Program-made: the position numbers and the translations under genes
From: Pseudomonas hunanensis
GTDB lineage: Bacteria; Pseudomonadota; Gammaproteobacteria; Pseudomonadales; Pseudomonadaceae
Assembly: GCF_013393325.1 (NCBI RefSeq)
Contig: NZ_QJRC01000095.1
Location: forward strand, 434,001-498,000
Direction of reading: 5' to 3'
DNA length: 64,000 bases
Part shown: in pieces, positions 35,343 to 44,005 of the stretch
Layout of the letters: each line of letters opens with the position of its first letter
How positions within the stretch are numbered: the first letter of the stretch is position 1
Notes under the pieces: model-generated
Databases searched by the model: none
Told to the model about the DNA's origin: nothing
What the model saw: only the letters and a program-made list of their open reading frames with translations

Positions 35343-36596
35343 TTACCCCGTGATCTCTTTTCCAAAGATGCTGCGGGCGATGACCCACATCTGGACCTCG
35401 TTTGCCCCTTCATAGATTTCGGCGATCTTGCAGTCGCGATAGACCTCCTCGACGTGATACCGCGAACCGTCGTGGGCGAGCTCCTTGGTGAACCCGTATC
35501 CGCCGAATATCTGGATGCCTTCACGAGCGAACTCACTTGCAAGGTTCGTCGCATACCACTTAGCCATTGCCGCCTCTGGCTCAGGGAACAGCACCCCGTC
35601 ATCCATACGCAAGGACGCTTTGAGGTAAAGGTTGCGGGCGTTTTCAATACTCATGGCCCGCTCTGCCAAGCGGAACTGCCAGTGCTGCTGAGCCCCTAGC
35701 GGCTTACCAAATACACGTCGAGATTTCAGACGATCTACGGAATGATCGAAGACGCTCTGCGCCATCCCAACACCGCTAGCGGCGATACCGATGCGGCCGT
35801 AGGTGAGTACTTGCAGAGCGATCTTGAGCCCATCGCCCCGATCGCCTACAACGTTGGAGAGAGGCACGCGCACTTGGTTGAAGACGATATCCGCAGTAAG
35901 TTGGCCGTGGTTCCCGAGCTTTTTGTCGGGCGCACCAACTGTCACTCCAGCGGCATCCAGGTCGACGACGACCTCTGTCATCCGCTCCCCATCGCGACAA
36001 AGCAGAACAACAAACGATGCGACAGGCGAATTGGTGATCCAGCGCTTATGGCCGTTGATCTCGATATGATCCTCATGGAAGGTCGCATCGGTCACCAAAG
36101 CGTCGACAGACAGATCGGTACTCGCAAGTGGCTCACTGGTAGCGAAGCTACCGATTTTTTCTCCAGCGAGCAGCGGAGCCAAGTAGCGTGCCTGAAGTTC
36201 CTCACTTGCCCACTCCAAGGCATGCCCAGCCAGAATGCAGTGCACGTCATAAATTGCGGCAACACTGTTGCTGAAATAACTCAGTTCTTCGATAACAATC
36301 GCCGTAGCCGTCGCTCGATGCTTCAGGCCTCTGCCTCCTACCTCAGCCGCGAATGGAATCCTGAAAAGTCCAGCATCCGCCATCTGCTTGAACAGCACCC
36401 TCGGAAAGGCCTCAACCGACTCCTCTCGATGGCCGATATCCCAAGCCACCGGGGCAACGTGTTTCTCACAAAACGCGCGCACCTCCTCTCGGATGCCCAG
36501 CGCTTCAGCAGGGGTCATAAGGTCGTGGTACATCCGCGGTTGCTGGCGTGTAGGGCCGGCCGTCTTTTTAGCTGTATTGTTTTGAATAGCGGTCAT
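35343..36596 (-). CDS. Acyl-CoA dehydrogenase family protein
   Basis: 417 aa from the ATG at 36596, in the normal size range. Family blocks are FATSEPLASTDLS, INGHKRWITNSPVASF, RVFGKPLGAQQHWQF and FGGYGFTKELAHDGSRYHVEEVYRDCKIAEIYEGANEVQ, where EGANEVQ holds the usual catalytic Glu region. FAD-dependent oxidation of an acyl-CoA is the usual reaction. Such a gene is not part of classical meta operons. Here it sits between the decarboxylase and tautomerase genes (3-4 bp gaps or less downstream), so it may act on a side-chain CoA thioester or on a non-CoA substrate. Confidence 0.85.
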   Translation of the reverse strand: MTAIQNNTAKKTAGPTRQQPRMYHDLMTPAEALGIREEVRAFCEKHVAPVAWDIGHREESVEAFPRVLFKQMADAGLFRIPFAAEVGGRGLKHRATATAIVIEELSYFSNSVAAIYDVHCILAGHALEWASEELQARYLAPLLAGEKIGSFATSEPLASTDLSVDALVTDATFHEDHIEINGHKRWITNSPVASFVVLLCRDGERMTEVVVDLDAAGVTVGAPDKKLGNHGQLTADIVFNQVRVPLSNVVGDRGDGLKIALQVLTYGRIGIAASGVGMAQSVFDHSVDRLKSRRVFGKPLGAQQHWQFRLAERAMSIENARNLYLKASLRMDDGVLFPEPEAAMAKWYATNLASEFAREGIQIFGGYGFTKELAHDGSRYHVEEVYRDCKIAEIYEGANEVQMWVIARSIFGKEITG

Positions 36597-36621
36597 GATC
36601 AACTCCTCAAAGGCTGGGCAT

Positions 36622-37410
36622 TCAGGCGAAACGGAACGAGATACTTCCCATCTCCTGGAACCGAGCGAGGACGTTGTCGCCTTTCTCAACCGCGATCGCC
36701 TCAGTAATCCCGCCAGTCATGACAAAGCTGCCGGCAGGCAGAACTTCATCCCGCGCCGCCAGATGTTGAACAAGCATCACGATCGCGTGGGCTGGATGAT
36801 CCAGCACTGCAGCACTGGCTCCGACGGCTTGAATGTCGCCGTTCTTTTCGATCACGACCCCAATGGTTCGTAAATCCAGGTCTTTGACATCTCGGGGGCG
36901 ACCGCCCACTACGAAGCGTGCTGAAGACCCGTTGTCAGCAATGACACTGGTGAGATCGAACTTAAATTTTTCATACCTGGAATCAATGATCTCAACGGCA
37001 GGAATGATGAAATCAGTCGCCTCGATTACCTCTTCAATCGTGCAGTCAGGCCCGCGCAGTTCACTGCGCAGCACAAATCCGATTTCGGCTTCGACGCGGG
37101 GGTGTACGAGTTCAGAAATCTGGACAACTCCATTTTCCGGACGCGACATGGCGTTGGTCAGTATCCCGAAACTGGGAATATGAACTCCCATTTGCTGCAT
37201 CTTCGCCTTGGACGTCAGTCCGGCTTTGTAGCCCATCACCCGATCACCGCGTTCAATCCAGCGACGGCGAAGTTCGTCCTGGACCGCGTATGCGTCGGGG
37301 ATCGTCATGTCGGGATACTGATCGGTCAGCTTGGTGATGGTGTGAGCGCGATCCTGAGCATGGATAACGATGTCTGCGAGCTCAGAAATGACCTGGGATG
37401 TCATTTTCAT
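36622..37410 (-). CDS. 4-Oxalocrotonate decarboxylase
   Basis: 262 aa, FAH-like/hydratase-decarboxylase fold. GYKAGLTSKAKMQQMGV, HPRVEAEIGFVL and EIIDSRYEKFKFDLTSVIADN match DmpH/XylI closely; the FKFDL and VIADN phrases separate it from the hydratase. It decarboxylates 2-oxo-3-hexenedioate to 2-hydroxypenta-2,4-dienoate in complex with the hydratase. Overlaps the hydratase gene by 4 bp. Confidence 0.9.
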   Translation of the reverse strand: MKMTSQVISELADIVIHAQDRAHTITKLTDQYPDMTIPDAYAVQDELRRRWIERGDRVMGYKAGLTSKAKMQQMGVHIPSFGILTNAMSRPENGVVQISELVHPRVEAEIGFVLRSELRGPDCTIEEVIEATDFIIPAVEIIDSRYEKFKFDLTSVIADNGSSARFVVGGRPRDVKDLDLRTIGVVIEKNGDIQAVGASAAVLDHPAHAIVMLVQHLAARDEVLPAGSFVMTGGITEAIAVEKGDNVLARFQEMGSISFRFA

Positions 37411-38204
37411 GCCTCACCTCCTGCAAAACGAACCGAACATGAACCCAGTCCCGCGACCTCACAGGTCAGCGTCTGGCCCGCCACGCAAGGCACTAATGAG
37501 GACTGTGAGCCCGAAAGGATGACCTCTCCTGCGCGGAACGGGATCCCAAGGGCGCCCAAGGTATTGGCTAGCCACACAACAGCGTTCACCGGGCCGCCTT
37601 GTACAGCGGCACCTGCAGCGGTACTGAACAACTCCCCGTCGCGCCTCAAAACCATGCCAGCTACGTTGAGGTCGATTTTCTTGGGAGAGATGCGATTTTT
37701 GCCCAGAAGGAAAACGCCACACGAGGCGTTGTCTGCAACCGTGTCGATAATCTTGATGTTCCAGTCAGAGATTCGCGAGTCAACAATCTCGAAGCAGGGG
37801 ACCACATAATCCGTTGCTCGAAGCACATCGATCGCAGTGATACCGGGGCCGTTCAGATCGTTTTTCAGGACAAACGCGATCTCTGCTTCAGCACGTGGCT
37901 GAATGAGCGTGCCAAGCGGAATATCTTCACCCTCCTGATATTCCATCCCGGAAGTAAGCTGGCCGAAGTCAGGCTGATATACACCCAGCAAATCCATGAT
38001 TGGTTTGCTGGTGACGCCTATTTTCTTCCCTACTATCCGTTCACCTGCTTCGATGCGGCGTGCAACCATGTGACATTGGATCTGGTACGCATCCTCCAAA
38101 GTCAAAGGTTCGCGATCCCGAAGCGGTGAGATGGTGCGCCGATCTAGAAGAGCTGAGTAAAGCTCATCTCCATACGCTTTGATGCTGCTGATATTGATGG
38201 CCAT
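37407..38204 (-). CDS. 2-Hydroxypenta-2,4-dienoate hydratase
   Basis: 265 aa from ATG 38204. GKKIGVTSKPIMDLLGV, QPRAEAEIAFVL, CFEIVDSRISDWNIKIIDTVADNAS and GSQSSLVPC fit DmpE/XylJ. It adds water to give 4-hydroxy-2-oxovalerate. First gene of the upstream meta operon; the leader carries CTCAAAAAATAAGAGGGG just before the start region, an A-rich tract next to the ribosome-binding site. Confidence 0.9.
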   Translation of the reverse strand: MAINISSIKAYGDELYSALLDRRTISPLRDREPLTLEDAYQIQCHMVARRIEAGERIVGKKIGVTSKPIMDLLGVYQPDFGQLTSGMEYQEGEDIPLGTLIQPRAEAEIAFVLKNDLNGPGITAIDVLRATDYVVPCFEIVDSRISDWNIKIIDTVADNASCGVFLLGKNRISPKKIDLNVAGMVLRRDGELFSTAAGAAVQGGPVNAVVWLANTLGALGIPFRAGEVILSGSQSSLVPCVAGQTLTCEVAGLGSCSVRFAGGEA

Positions 38205-38569
38205 TTGAACTGACGCCCCTCTTATTTTTTGAGTTCGCACGTAGCGGATCATTCTTGAAGCGGGACCGGGCGCCTTCCGACACTTCAGGTTCGGCAATCG
38301 CGCTCAAATAGAACCGTACGATCAATCCGAGGTTAGGCGCCTGAACCCATACCGTCTAATACCTTTAAGGCAGATCACCCATACCGCCTGGGACTGGCAG
38401 ATATTTTCTAGCCCATACTGATTAGGTATCAATGTGCGACGCCAAAGGCATTTGACGCTATGGCTCGAGCCTGACTAGGATCTTCTGTGCGAGTAATAAA
38501 ATCAGAGAAGGGACGATACTTGTTCCTTAGTCAGAGAACTTAAATCAGCCCTTACATGCAGAGAGAGAT
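38205..38569. other. Divergent promoter region between the meta operon and the tautomerase/porin genes
   Basis: 365 bp with no gene. It contains the half-site array at 38349-38429 about midway, a purine-rich minus-strand leader (38221-38233), and AT-rich DNA before the plus-strand tautomerase. It probably serves both directions. Confidence 0.6.
38349..38429. promoter_or_regulatory. ATACC half-site array (copy 1)
   Basis: ATACC occurs at 38349, 38359 and 38381 (offsets 0, 10, 32), then ATACT at 38415 and an inverted GGTAT at 38425. The first 19 bases are identical to 32865-32883. On the minus strand several half-sites read GGTATGGG. It lies 145-225 bp before the hydratase gene and 140-220 bp before the divergent tautomerase gene. 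Confidence 0.75.
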
Positions 38570-38758
38570 ATGCCAATAATTACGATAAACATCATCGAAG
38601 GAGAGACCAGCATCGAAGAGAAAAAGCTAATGATGCTGGAAATTACGAATGCGATTGTGTCAGTAACATCCTATGAACCTCAGGATATTCGCATCATAAT
38701 TCACGAGCTGGAAAATAACCATTACGCGGTAGCTGGAAAAGCCAGCGGAGATCACTAG
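38570..38758 (+). CDS. Second 4-oxalocrotonate tautomerase-like protein (62 aa), Arg11 missing
   Basis: 62 aa, the exact family length, with Pro1 after Met removal (PIITINIIEGE) and the second Arg in IRIII. Position 11, which is the substrate-binding Arg in XylH/DmpI, is Glu here; the aromatic residue near 50 is Tyr. ATG start after GAGAGAGAT. Transcribed away from the meta operon and followed 77 bp later by the FadL-type porin gene. It may be inactive as a tautomerase, or have a different substrate. Confidence 0.8.
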   Translation: MPIITINIIEGETSIEEKKLMMLEITNAIVSVTSYEPQDIRIIIHELENNHYAVAGKASGDH

Positions 38759-38812
38759 AGGTTACATAATTTCACCTCTGGCAAATAGATAAAAGCTTTG
38801 CATTATCCATAT

Positions 38813-38825
38813 AAAAATAACAACA
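38813..38825 (+). promoter_or_regulatory. A-rich leader tract resembling a Crc/Hfq site
   Basis: AAAAATAACAACA lies 11 bp before the FadL-type porin start and overlaps the ribosome-binding region, fitting AAnAAnAA. Confidence 0.5.
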
Positions 38826-38835
38826 GGTACTACTG

Positions 38836-39993
38836 ATGAAGACGAAAACTATCCTTGCTGCTTCTCTCACTCCAGTTTTATTCCTCTGCTCCCAACCTTC
38901 GCACGCGAACGTGGGTACTCACCTCGTGGGCTATGGCGCAAAAGCTCAGTCCATGGGCGGCGCATCAGTCGCCCTGCCGCAAGATGCAATCGCTGCTGCC
39001 AACAACCCTGCCGGTATGGCTTGGGTAGGCAATCGCTTCGATGCAGATGTTCAAATGCTCTATGCGACCTCCGATACTGACTTCGGATCAAGTTCTAACC
39101 AGCATGACAGCAGCATTTTTCTGGCCATTCCCGAGTTCGGAGTGAATTTTCAAGTCACTCCCAAGGTGACATTTGGCGTTTCCACGTATGCGAGTGGCGT
39201 GGGTTTTAGATACGAGGACCCTCTCGTTCCGGTGCCCGGTTTTCGTCGTACTCGAGGCACGCTGAAGCAATTCGAGGTACTGCCGACCGCGACTTACACG
39301 TTCGACAATGGACTCTCGCTTGGCCTGTCGCTCGTTTATGCAGTTCAAGAGTTCGAGGCCCAAGGGCTGCCCGGCGGATTTCCTGGAGGGCAAAACCCAT
39401 ACCACGGAAAAGAGTATTCCCATGGCACGAGTTGGAGGGCCGGTGCCCTATGGAAAATCAATGACCAATGGGCGATAGGTGCCAGCTACGCCCCTAAGAT
39501 CGAAATGAGTAAGCTGTCGGGCTACAAAGACGACCTTCTATCTCAATGGGGCGGCTCTGCAGACAGTCCCGAGCAGTACGCTGTCGGCGCGTCGTATAAG
39601 CTGTCCGATCGATGGACGATGGCTTTGGACCTCCAATACATAGATTGGGACGAAGCTAAGGCTTTCGCGCAGGGCTTCGGATGGCGTTCACAGACCGTCG
39701 TCAAAGCGGGAGCGGCCTACGAAATTAACGACGATTGGACCGTCAGAGGGGGCGTCAGTCATGCACGCCTTCACACGACCGAAAATCACGCCGCCGAAAA
39801 CGCGATCCTGGGTGGTCTCAATACTACAGCAGTCACAACCGGCGTAACCCGTAGGCTGACACAAAACTCCGAGTTGAACCTGACGTTCGAATATGACTTT
39901 GGTCCCAAGGTAAATGGTAAAGGCCCTAGCGAAGGGTTTGATACCGAATCTGACTTCTACACCGTTACGGTCGGATACGGCTGGAAGTTCTAG
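38836..39993 (+). CDS. FadL/TodX-type outer membrane channel for hydrophobic aromatics
   Basis: 385 aa with a cleavable signal peptide (about 24 residues ending SHA-NV). The FadL N-terminus is clear: GTHLVGYGAKAQSMGGASVALPQDAIAAANNPAGMAWVGNR. The rest is beta-rich and ends with the aromatic-terminated strand TVTVGYGWKF. TodX, XylN and their relatives admit toluene and xylene across the outer membrane by lateral diffusion. Adjacent to the meta operons, so it probably brings in the island's substrate. Confidence 0.88.
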   Translation: MKTKTILAASLTPVLFLCSQPSHANVGTHLVGYGAKAQSMGGASVALPQDAIAAANNPAGMAWVGNRFDADVQMLYATSDTDFGSSSNQHDSSIFLAIPEFGVNFQVTPKVTFGVSTYASGVGFRYEDPLVPVPGFRRTRGTLKQFEVLPTATYTFDNGLSLGLSLVYAVQEFEAQGLPGGFPGGQNPYHGKEYSHGTSWRAGALWKINDQWAIGASYAPKIEMSKLSGYKDDLLSQWGGSADSPEQYAVGASYKLSDRWTMALDLQYIDWDEAKAFAQGFGWRSQTVVKAGAAYEINDDWTVRGGVSHARLHTTENHAAENAILGGLNTTAVTTGVTRRLTQNSELNLTFEYDFGPKVNGKGPSEGFDTESDFYTVTVGYGWKF

Positions 39994-40003
39994 GGGTCCA
40001 CAA

Positions 40004-40044
40004 TGATCAGCCAGGTGCCTTACCCGAGGTAAGCTGGCTGATCA
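40004..40044 (+). terminator. Stem-loop after the porin gene
   Basis: TGATCAGCCAG pairs with CTGGCTGATCA (11 bp), and an inner CTTACC/GGTAAG extends the structure. It lies 11 bp after the porin stop. No U-tract. Confidence 0.6.
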
Positions 40045-40122
40045 CGCGTCCCTATCGGCTTGGCAAATTGTGAGTCCGGAGGACTTGGGGTATAACGGGC
40101 TTACAAGACAAGCGAGGCGAGC

Positions 40123-41037
40123 ATGAATGTAAATGCTGTGGAGTTACGCCATCTCCGGTATTTCGTAGCGGTGGCCCAGAATGGCGGCCTGACCTCGGCT
40201 GCGGAATCTTTAAACATCACTCAACCCCCTCTCACACGGCAGATTCGGCAGCTTGAAGATCTTCTTGAAACCAAGCTTTTCGTCCGTCAATCTCGTGGCA
40301 TGGAGCTGACTGACGCGGGTAAATCACTTCTGGAGGATGCTCGCAATATCCTGGCTCTCACGGAGCAGGCGTTGGAGCGAAGCCGGCTAGCAGGCCAGGG
40401 AAAACTTGGACAGCTTGATGTGGGGGTCTTTGGTTCGGTGATGTTGGATATTGTGCCTAGGATCATACAACGCTTCAGGCAATTGCACCCGGAAGTCGAA
40501 GTCGTTTTGCACAACCTAGATCGGGCGGGCCAAATCAAAGCGCTTGAGGAGCGGCGTCTTACGGTAGGGTTCAATCGTTTCTTCAAGGAAGAGCCTGGCC
40601 TTTCCTGGGAGGTTCTTTTGACTGAGAACCTCCATCTGGCTGTGCACGAATCTCATCCGTTCGCTACACGTGATGATGTCAATTTCTCGGAGATTGATGG
40701 TCAGCAGTTGATAATGTATCCCCGTAGTCCGAGGCCCGGATTCATTGATCATCTCCTGAGCATGTTTCATGACCAAAATGTCCATCCTAAGATTGCCCAG
40801 GAAGTAGATGATGTTGTGACGGCGGTCTCCCTCGTGTCAGCTGGGGTTGGGTTGAGCTTCGTCGTAGACTCATCATGTAATCTTCACCTTCCTGGCGTCG
40901 TTTACCTTCCGGTCAAAGATCAGGACCGCGCTACTTTTGATCTTTGCATGATCAGACGCAGTCATGATGACTCTAGGCTGCTGGAAGGTTTTTTGACGGT
41001 GGCCCGTGAGTATGCTGCCAGTAAGCGCAAACATTAA
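40123..41037 (+). CDS. LysR-type regulator (CatR/BenM/TdnR-like)
   Basis: 304 aa. MELRHLRYF-type start and TSAAESLNITQPPLTRQIRQLE helix-turn-helix, then effector domain, closest in style to the CatR/BenM/ClcR branch that responds to muconates and related acids. It lies beside the meta operons and porin. A decayed C-terminal copy of a related LysR gene is found at 49196-49287 (shared TIRR/MIRR, SRLLEG and AASK segments). Confidence 0.82.
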   Translation: MNVNAVELRHLRYFVAVAQNGGLTSAAESLNITQPPLTRQIRQLEDLLETKLFVRQSRGMELTDAGKSLLEDARNILALTEQALERSRLAGQGKLGQLDVGVFGSVMLDIVPRIIQRFRQLHPEVEVVLHNLDRAGQIKALEERRLTVGFNRFFKEEPGLSWEVLLTENLHLAVHESHPFATRDDVNFSEIDGQQLIMYPRSPRPGFIDHLLSMFHDQNVHPKIAQEVDDVVTAVSLVSAGVGLSFVVDSSCNLHLPGVVYLPVKDQDRATFDLCMIRRSHDDSRLLEGFLTVAREYAASKRKH

Positions 41038-41075
41038 TTTGAACAGGCTTGGTTTTGTGAAGTATTACCAAGCGC

Positions 41076-41139
41076 ACCATGCTGCCCACCGTACATGACG
41101 TCCTCAATGACTGGAGATATTGAGTCCAGGCAGCATGGT
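41076..41139. terminator. Convergent terminator between the LysR and AAHS transporter genes
   Basis: ACCATGCTGCC and GGCAGCATGGT (11-bp perfect arms) enclose a further CTCAAT/ATTGAG stem. Placed between convergent genes, it can serve both directions. Confidence 0.65.
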
Positions 41140-41154
41140 CCTCCTATCTACAAT

Positions 41155-42489
41155 TCACTCAGCCAGGGGTTGTAGCTTGATTGCTTTCTGGGCGGAGGAA
41201 TATAAGGCGTAGATCATCAGCGCTGACGCTAAAATTGGCATTCCTAGCAAAAGAAAATACTCCCCTCGTGACCATCCGGCATCAATCAATACACCGGCTA
41301 CAAACGGTCCCGAGAAGGCACCAATTCGTCCGACCCCCATTGCCAAACCGGTTCCAGTACTTCTCAGTGCAGGGGGAAACACAAGCGGCACGATGACATA
41401 AAGTGTCGTGACGGTCGAATAAAGAAAGAACCCCAACACCAGCGCAACAGGAATTAACAAGTAGTGATTGTATTCCATGTTGCTAAATACCTGCATCATG
41501 ACGAACAATCCGATCAGTGCGAGGGCGGCGAGTCGATGAGTGCCTACCTTTGTAGCGTACAAACCATACACCAGACAGCCGACCATTCCACCCAAGCTCA
41601 ATAACATCGAACCAGAAATCCCACCGGAAATGCTCAGCCCTGCGTCCGACAAGATTTTTGGAATCCAACTTGAAACAAAATAAAACGTCATCAGAATGCA
41701 AAAATTAAGTGCGCAGACTAAGAGTAGCCTTGTACGTAAACCTTCACTAAACAAGCCAACCAACGGCAAACTTCCTGATGCAAGCTCAGATCGCGCAGGC
41801 AACTCGGCCATTGGTTGCACATCTAGCCGAGCCAATGTCGTATTGAGTTTTTGCAAAGCGGCAGATGGCTGTTTTTCAATTAGAAAATCCAAAGACTCGG
41901 GAAATATTTTCCACGCCGCAGGAAGTAAAAGCGCCCCCAGAACACCACCGAAGATAAAAGGCGCCTGCCAGCCATAAGCGTGAATCAACGCAACCGACAG
42001 TAACCCACCCAGCGTTGCGCCAAGTGGCACACCCACTGACATCCCAGCGTTGCAGAGGCTCCGACGGTTGTCATTGGAAAACTCAGTGATCACAATATTG
42101 ACTGTCGTCAACATTGCGCCGACACCAATACCCGTCAGTAGGCGGGCAATGAACATCGTGGTAAAACTGCCAGTAAAGGCAGATGCAAACATGGCGATAG
42201 TGAGCAATAGAAGGCAACCTAGAACCACTGGACGCCGACCAAACCTGTCACCTAGCGGAGCGATAAAGAAAGCACCGCAGGCCATACCAATCAACCCTGC
42301 ACTAAACAAGCCTCCTAACGCAGTTGCACTGAGTTGCCAGCTCTTAGCAAGCGCCGGCGCGACGAAGGCCATAACCAGAACGTCGAACCCGTCTAGCGCA
42401 GCTAATAGTACACAGAACAGCACCAGAGACAGTTGGAACCGGCTCATTTTATTGAGCCTGACAGAGACGCGTGGATCTGTAGTATTCAA
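41155..42489 (-). CDS. AAHS-family aromatic acid:proton symporter
   Basis: 444 aa with 12 membrane segments. LAALDGFDVLVMAFVAPAL near residue 35 is the AAHS signature (PcaK, BenK, MhbT: D-G-x-D), and GDRFGRRPVV is the loop 2-3 motif. Start is TTG at 42489, supported by AAGGAG eight bases upstream. It imports aromatic acids such as benzoate, hydroxybenzoates or vanillate; the substrate is not resolvable. Its A-rich leader (42497-42508) reads AATAAGAAAGGAG. Confidence 0.87.
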   Translation of the reverse strand: MNTTDPRVSVRLNKMSRFQLSLVLFCVLLAALDGFDVLVMAFVAPALAKSWQLSATALGGLFSAGLIGMACGAFFIAPLGDRFGRRPVVLGCLLLLTIAMFASAFTGSFTTMFIARLLTGIGVGAMLTTVNIVITEFSNDNRRSLCNAGMSVGVPLGATLGGLLSVALIHAYGWQAPFIFGGVLGALLLPAAWKIFPESLDFLIEKQPSAALQKLNTTLARLDVQPMAELPARSELASGSLPLVGLFSEGLRTRLLLVCALNFCILMTFYFVSSWIPKILSDAGLSISGGISGSMLLSLGGMVGCLVYGLYATKVGTHRLAALALIGLFVMMQVFSNMEYNHYLLIPVALVLGFFLYSTVTTLYVIVPLVFPPALRSTGTGLAMGVGRIGAFSGPFVAGVLIDAGWSRGEYFLLLGMPILASALMIYALYSSAQKAIKLQPLAE

Positions 42490-42851
42490 TCGATTTCTCC
42501 TTTCTTATTATAAATGCCCACCCAAAGTCTGAGCAGCACAAATCTAACGCTCGCACCAGCCTCGACTAGGGGCCTACTAAACCAGTGAACACCGTCCTGG
42601 AGCCAATCAAAGTGGCTTCAGCCTGATAGCATTGAACATTGCACGCCCAACTTTATTGTTTTTGTTAAAATTACCGCCATGTTGTAACCAGCGCGGCCCT
42701 CCAAGGATACTATTGCATACGTGGATCACTGCATAATCACCAGACTAATGGATACAATGCATCGTATGCATGGCCTGCGGGAGCGTCGATGTAAAGCGAA
42801 CTGGGCACGGAAGGCAACCGTGCAAGAGCCACTCGCAGGCAGTTACCAGTA
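42490..42851. other. Intergenic region with a palindrome
   Basis: 362 bp. It holds the transporter's leader and, at 42757-42771, ATGCATCGTATGCAT (6-bp arms, 3-bp centre). Several TGCAT/ATGCA repeats lie nearby (42700-42771). No gene was recognised. Confidence 0.45.
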
Positions 42852-43883
42852 TTAACAACCGCAAACGTTCTCATGGTCCTGATTGAGTAAATTCCTGTAT
42901 CTTCCAGGTGAAATGTCAAACCATCGCCGAAATGCTCTATTAAAACTGGTGGCATCGCTAAAACCTAGCCGTTCTGCAATCTCTACCAGCGGCACATCTG
43001 ACTGGGCCATGTACTCAAGTGCAAGCTCCCGACGCGTGCAATCGAGCAGGGCATGAAAGCTCACCCCTTCATTCAAAAGCCGACGCTGCAACGTTCGTCC
43101 CGAAACGCATAATTCACTAGCGACCCGCTGTCTTGTCGCATCAGCTTCAGAAAGGAGTTTTCGCAGGACTCGTCGCACCTGATAGGTTACCCGTGAGCCG
43201 GATAGGCCCCGTAAGTAGTCATCCGCTAATGCGTCATTGCACCTAGCGATCTCAGGGTTCGCCGAACGAAGTGGCTTTTCGACATCCTCACGCTTGAAAA
43301 TCAGCGCGTAATCAGACGCATTGAAATACAGCGGCGATCGAAACATCGCTCGGTATGAACCGATATCTGCCGGGCGAGGCCCCACCATCAGGACTTTTAC
43401 CGGACACAGTGTCTGTCCTGACAGGGCCCGAGCTATAGACAGAACCCCCGCTAAGGGCGCCTCGATACTATGACGAGTAACCGGTAGCCGGTCTCCCTGC
43501 ATCCCCAGGATCAAAGCCTCGCCTTCCGTTAGTGACACCAGGCTCAATTCCGCTCCTTCAGACATGACTCGTTGATACCGAACCAACCTCTCGAAGCCCT
43601 GACGCAATGTATCACTCGTCATCATCGCCAACCCTACGACGTGAAATGACCTAGGCCCTACAGCTCTGCCCAAGGCAAGGCCCACTGATGGATCACCGCT
43701 TACCTCGACCGCTTTCCTCCAAAGTCGAGTCAGTGTGTCTTGCGTCAACCGTGCTTGGGGGTCATCGAGTGCGCTGTACTCGACACCTAGCTCTGCAAGC
43801 AGCGAAATGCAGTCCAAGCCAAAATTTTCGAGCAATCTGACAACTTCTAGAGCCCAGCTTGCAGATGTTGTCCGTGCGTACAT
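42852..43883 (-). CDS. AraC-family regulator (OruR/ArgR-like type)
   Basis: 343 aa from MYARTTSASWALEV, which has GGAGG five bases upstream; an ATG 12 bp further up lacks a site. An arabinose-binding-domain-like N-terminus (DUF/Arabinose_bd type) is followed by two AraC helix-turn-helix motifs (ATRQRVASELCVSGRTLQRR and PLVEIAERLGFSDATSFNRA). Divergent from the HD-domain gene with 122 bp between starts, so it likely controls it. Confidence 0.85.
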   Translation of the reverse strand: MYARTTSASWALEVVRLLENFGLDCISLLAELGVEYSALDDPQARLTQDTLTRLWRKAVEVSGDPSVGLALGRAVGPRSFHVVGLAMMTSDTLRQGFERLVRYQRVMSEGAELSLVSLTEGEALILGMQGDRLPVTRHSIEAPLAGVLSIARALSGQTLCPVKVLMVGPRPADIGSYRAMFRSPLYFNASDYALIFKREDVEKPLRSANPEIARCNDALADDYLRGLSGSRVTYQVRRVLRKLLSEADATRQRVASELCVSGRTLQRRLLNEGVSFHALLDCTRRELALEYMAQSDVPLVEIAERLGFSDATSFNRAFRRWFDISPGRYRNLLNQDHENVCGC

Positions 43884-44005
43884 GACAGCCTCCATTTCGG
43901 GTTGAGTGTGTTCGCAAGATTACGAATTTGTCCATAAATGCCAAAGCTACGGACGCGAGAACGTTTAAATTTGATCGCTCTCGTTTCTGCTGACTGAGGA
44001 TAATC

